Assembly (NCBI GenBank): GCA_018897225.1
Contig: JAHILC010000136.1
Location: forward strand, 1 to 6,122
Origin: Actinomycetota bacterium
GTDB lineage: Bacteria; Actinomycetota; Humimicrobiia; Humimicrobiales; Humimicrobiaceae
Direction of reading: 5' to 3'
DNA length: 6,122 nt
Shown here: piece by piece, positions 5,921-6,122 of the stretch
Layout of the letters: every line of letters starts with the position of its first letter
Position numbering within the stretch: position 1 is the first letter of the stretch
The notes under the pieces: model-generated
Told to the model about the DNA's origin: nothing
Databases searched by the model: none
Seen by the model: the letters and a program-made list of their open reading frames with translations, nothing else
Position numbers and translations under genes: made by a program

Positions 5921-6122
5921 TTAATTTGAACAATATTTTTTTACAAATTTGCTTGTTTTAAAAAATGAATCTTTTAAATTTGAATAAAGACTATGATATA
6001 TTCTATATAACTCATTGTAAATAGCTACATTTTTATTAATTGGGTTAAAGATATTTTCTACCCTAAGAAACCTAACAGGTAGTCCATTAAAATCCTTTCC
6101 ATTAATAATATTAATAGATAAA
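5921..6122 (-). CDS. C-terminal fragment resembling FGGY-family carbohydrate kinase
   Basis: The frame is open from the window edge to TAA at 5921-5923 and gives 66 residues; the gene begins outside the window, so no start is present in it. The stretch VENIFNPINKNVAIYNELYR followed by IYHSLYSNLKDSF resembles the extreme C-terminus of FGGY sugar kinases (xylulokinase/ribulokinase-like), where a ..F.PNPEN..IY.ELY..Y..LYPALKD.F pattern closes the protein. Such kinases phosphorylate imported sugars, which fits the nearby sugar importer, although this gene lies on the opposite strand and a separate transcript. The active-site and ATP-binding regions lie outside the window, so the call rests on the tail pattern only. 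Some positions differ from the usual form (SNLKD for PALKD), and a basic tail KTSKFVKKYCSN follows. Confidence 0.55.
   Translation of the reverse strand, partial: LSINIINGKDFNGLPVRFLRVENIFNPINKNVAIYNELYRIYHSLYSNLKDSFFKTSKFVKKYCSN

Overview
The window is AT-rich (about one-third G+C by eye). Its plus-strand genes have strong AGGAGG-type ribosome binding sites, and it encodes two lipoproteins with classical lipoboxes. This fits a low-GC, anaerobe-like bacterium such as a Clostridia-type Firmicute or an Atribacterota-like lineage, but the taxon cannot be fixed from the sequence alone.

The left two-thirds (1-3822, plus strand) is a carbohydrate ABC importer of the ribose/galactose (CUT2) type. 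It has the C-terminal part of an RbsC-like permease (1-602), a lipid-anchored sugar-binding protein (828-1875, interrupted by a single-base frameshift near its 3' end) and a two-domain RbsA/MglA-like ATPase (2323-3822). Together these form the membrane channel, the extracytoplasmic receptor and the energy-coupling subunit of one transporter. The substrate cannot be read from the sequence. The spacers are unusual. The permease/receptor gap holds a perfect 8-bp-arm palindrome, an orphan Shine-Dalgarno sequence and a 13-bp hairpin. The receptor is followed by a strong intrinsic terminator. Between that terminator and the ATPase gene lies a ~200-bp gene-free block with five copies of a 12-bp motif in inverted arrangement, imperfect terminal inverted repeats and a candidate 8-bp target duplication. 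It looks like a MITE or an emptied insertion sequence.

The right third (4069-6122) is read from the minus strand. In transcription order it holds the last 66 codons of a protein that resembles the C-terminus of FGGY sugar kinases (5921-6122), an unusual open frame without a convincing start (5735-5881), a small secreted lipoprotein with a homopolymer frameshift (5281-5734), and a fusion of a CxxC thioredoxin-like domain to a CcdA/DsbD-type membrane electron carrier (4069-5229). The last two may be co-transcribed and act at the outer face of the cytoplasmic membrane. The two gene blocks converge on a 246-bp spacer (3823-4068) in which no clear terminator is seen.

Two genes carry well-supported single-base frameshifts, and two further places look repairable by one base in an A-run. 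This pattern suggests either indel errors in the underlying sequence or ongoing gene decay. No new defence or other multi-gene system is evident. The most distinctive items are the repeat block, the structured leader before the receptor gene and the thioredoxin-CcdA fusion.
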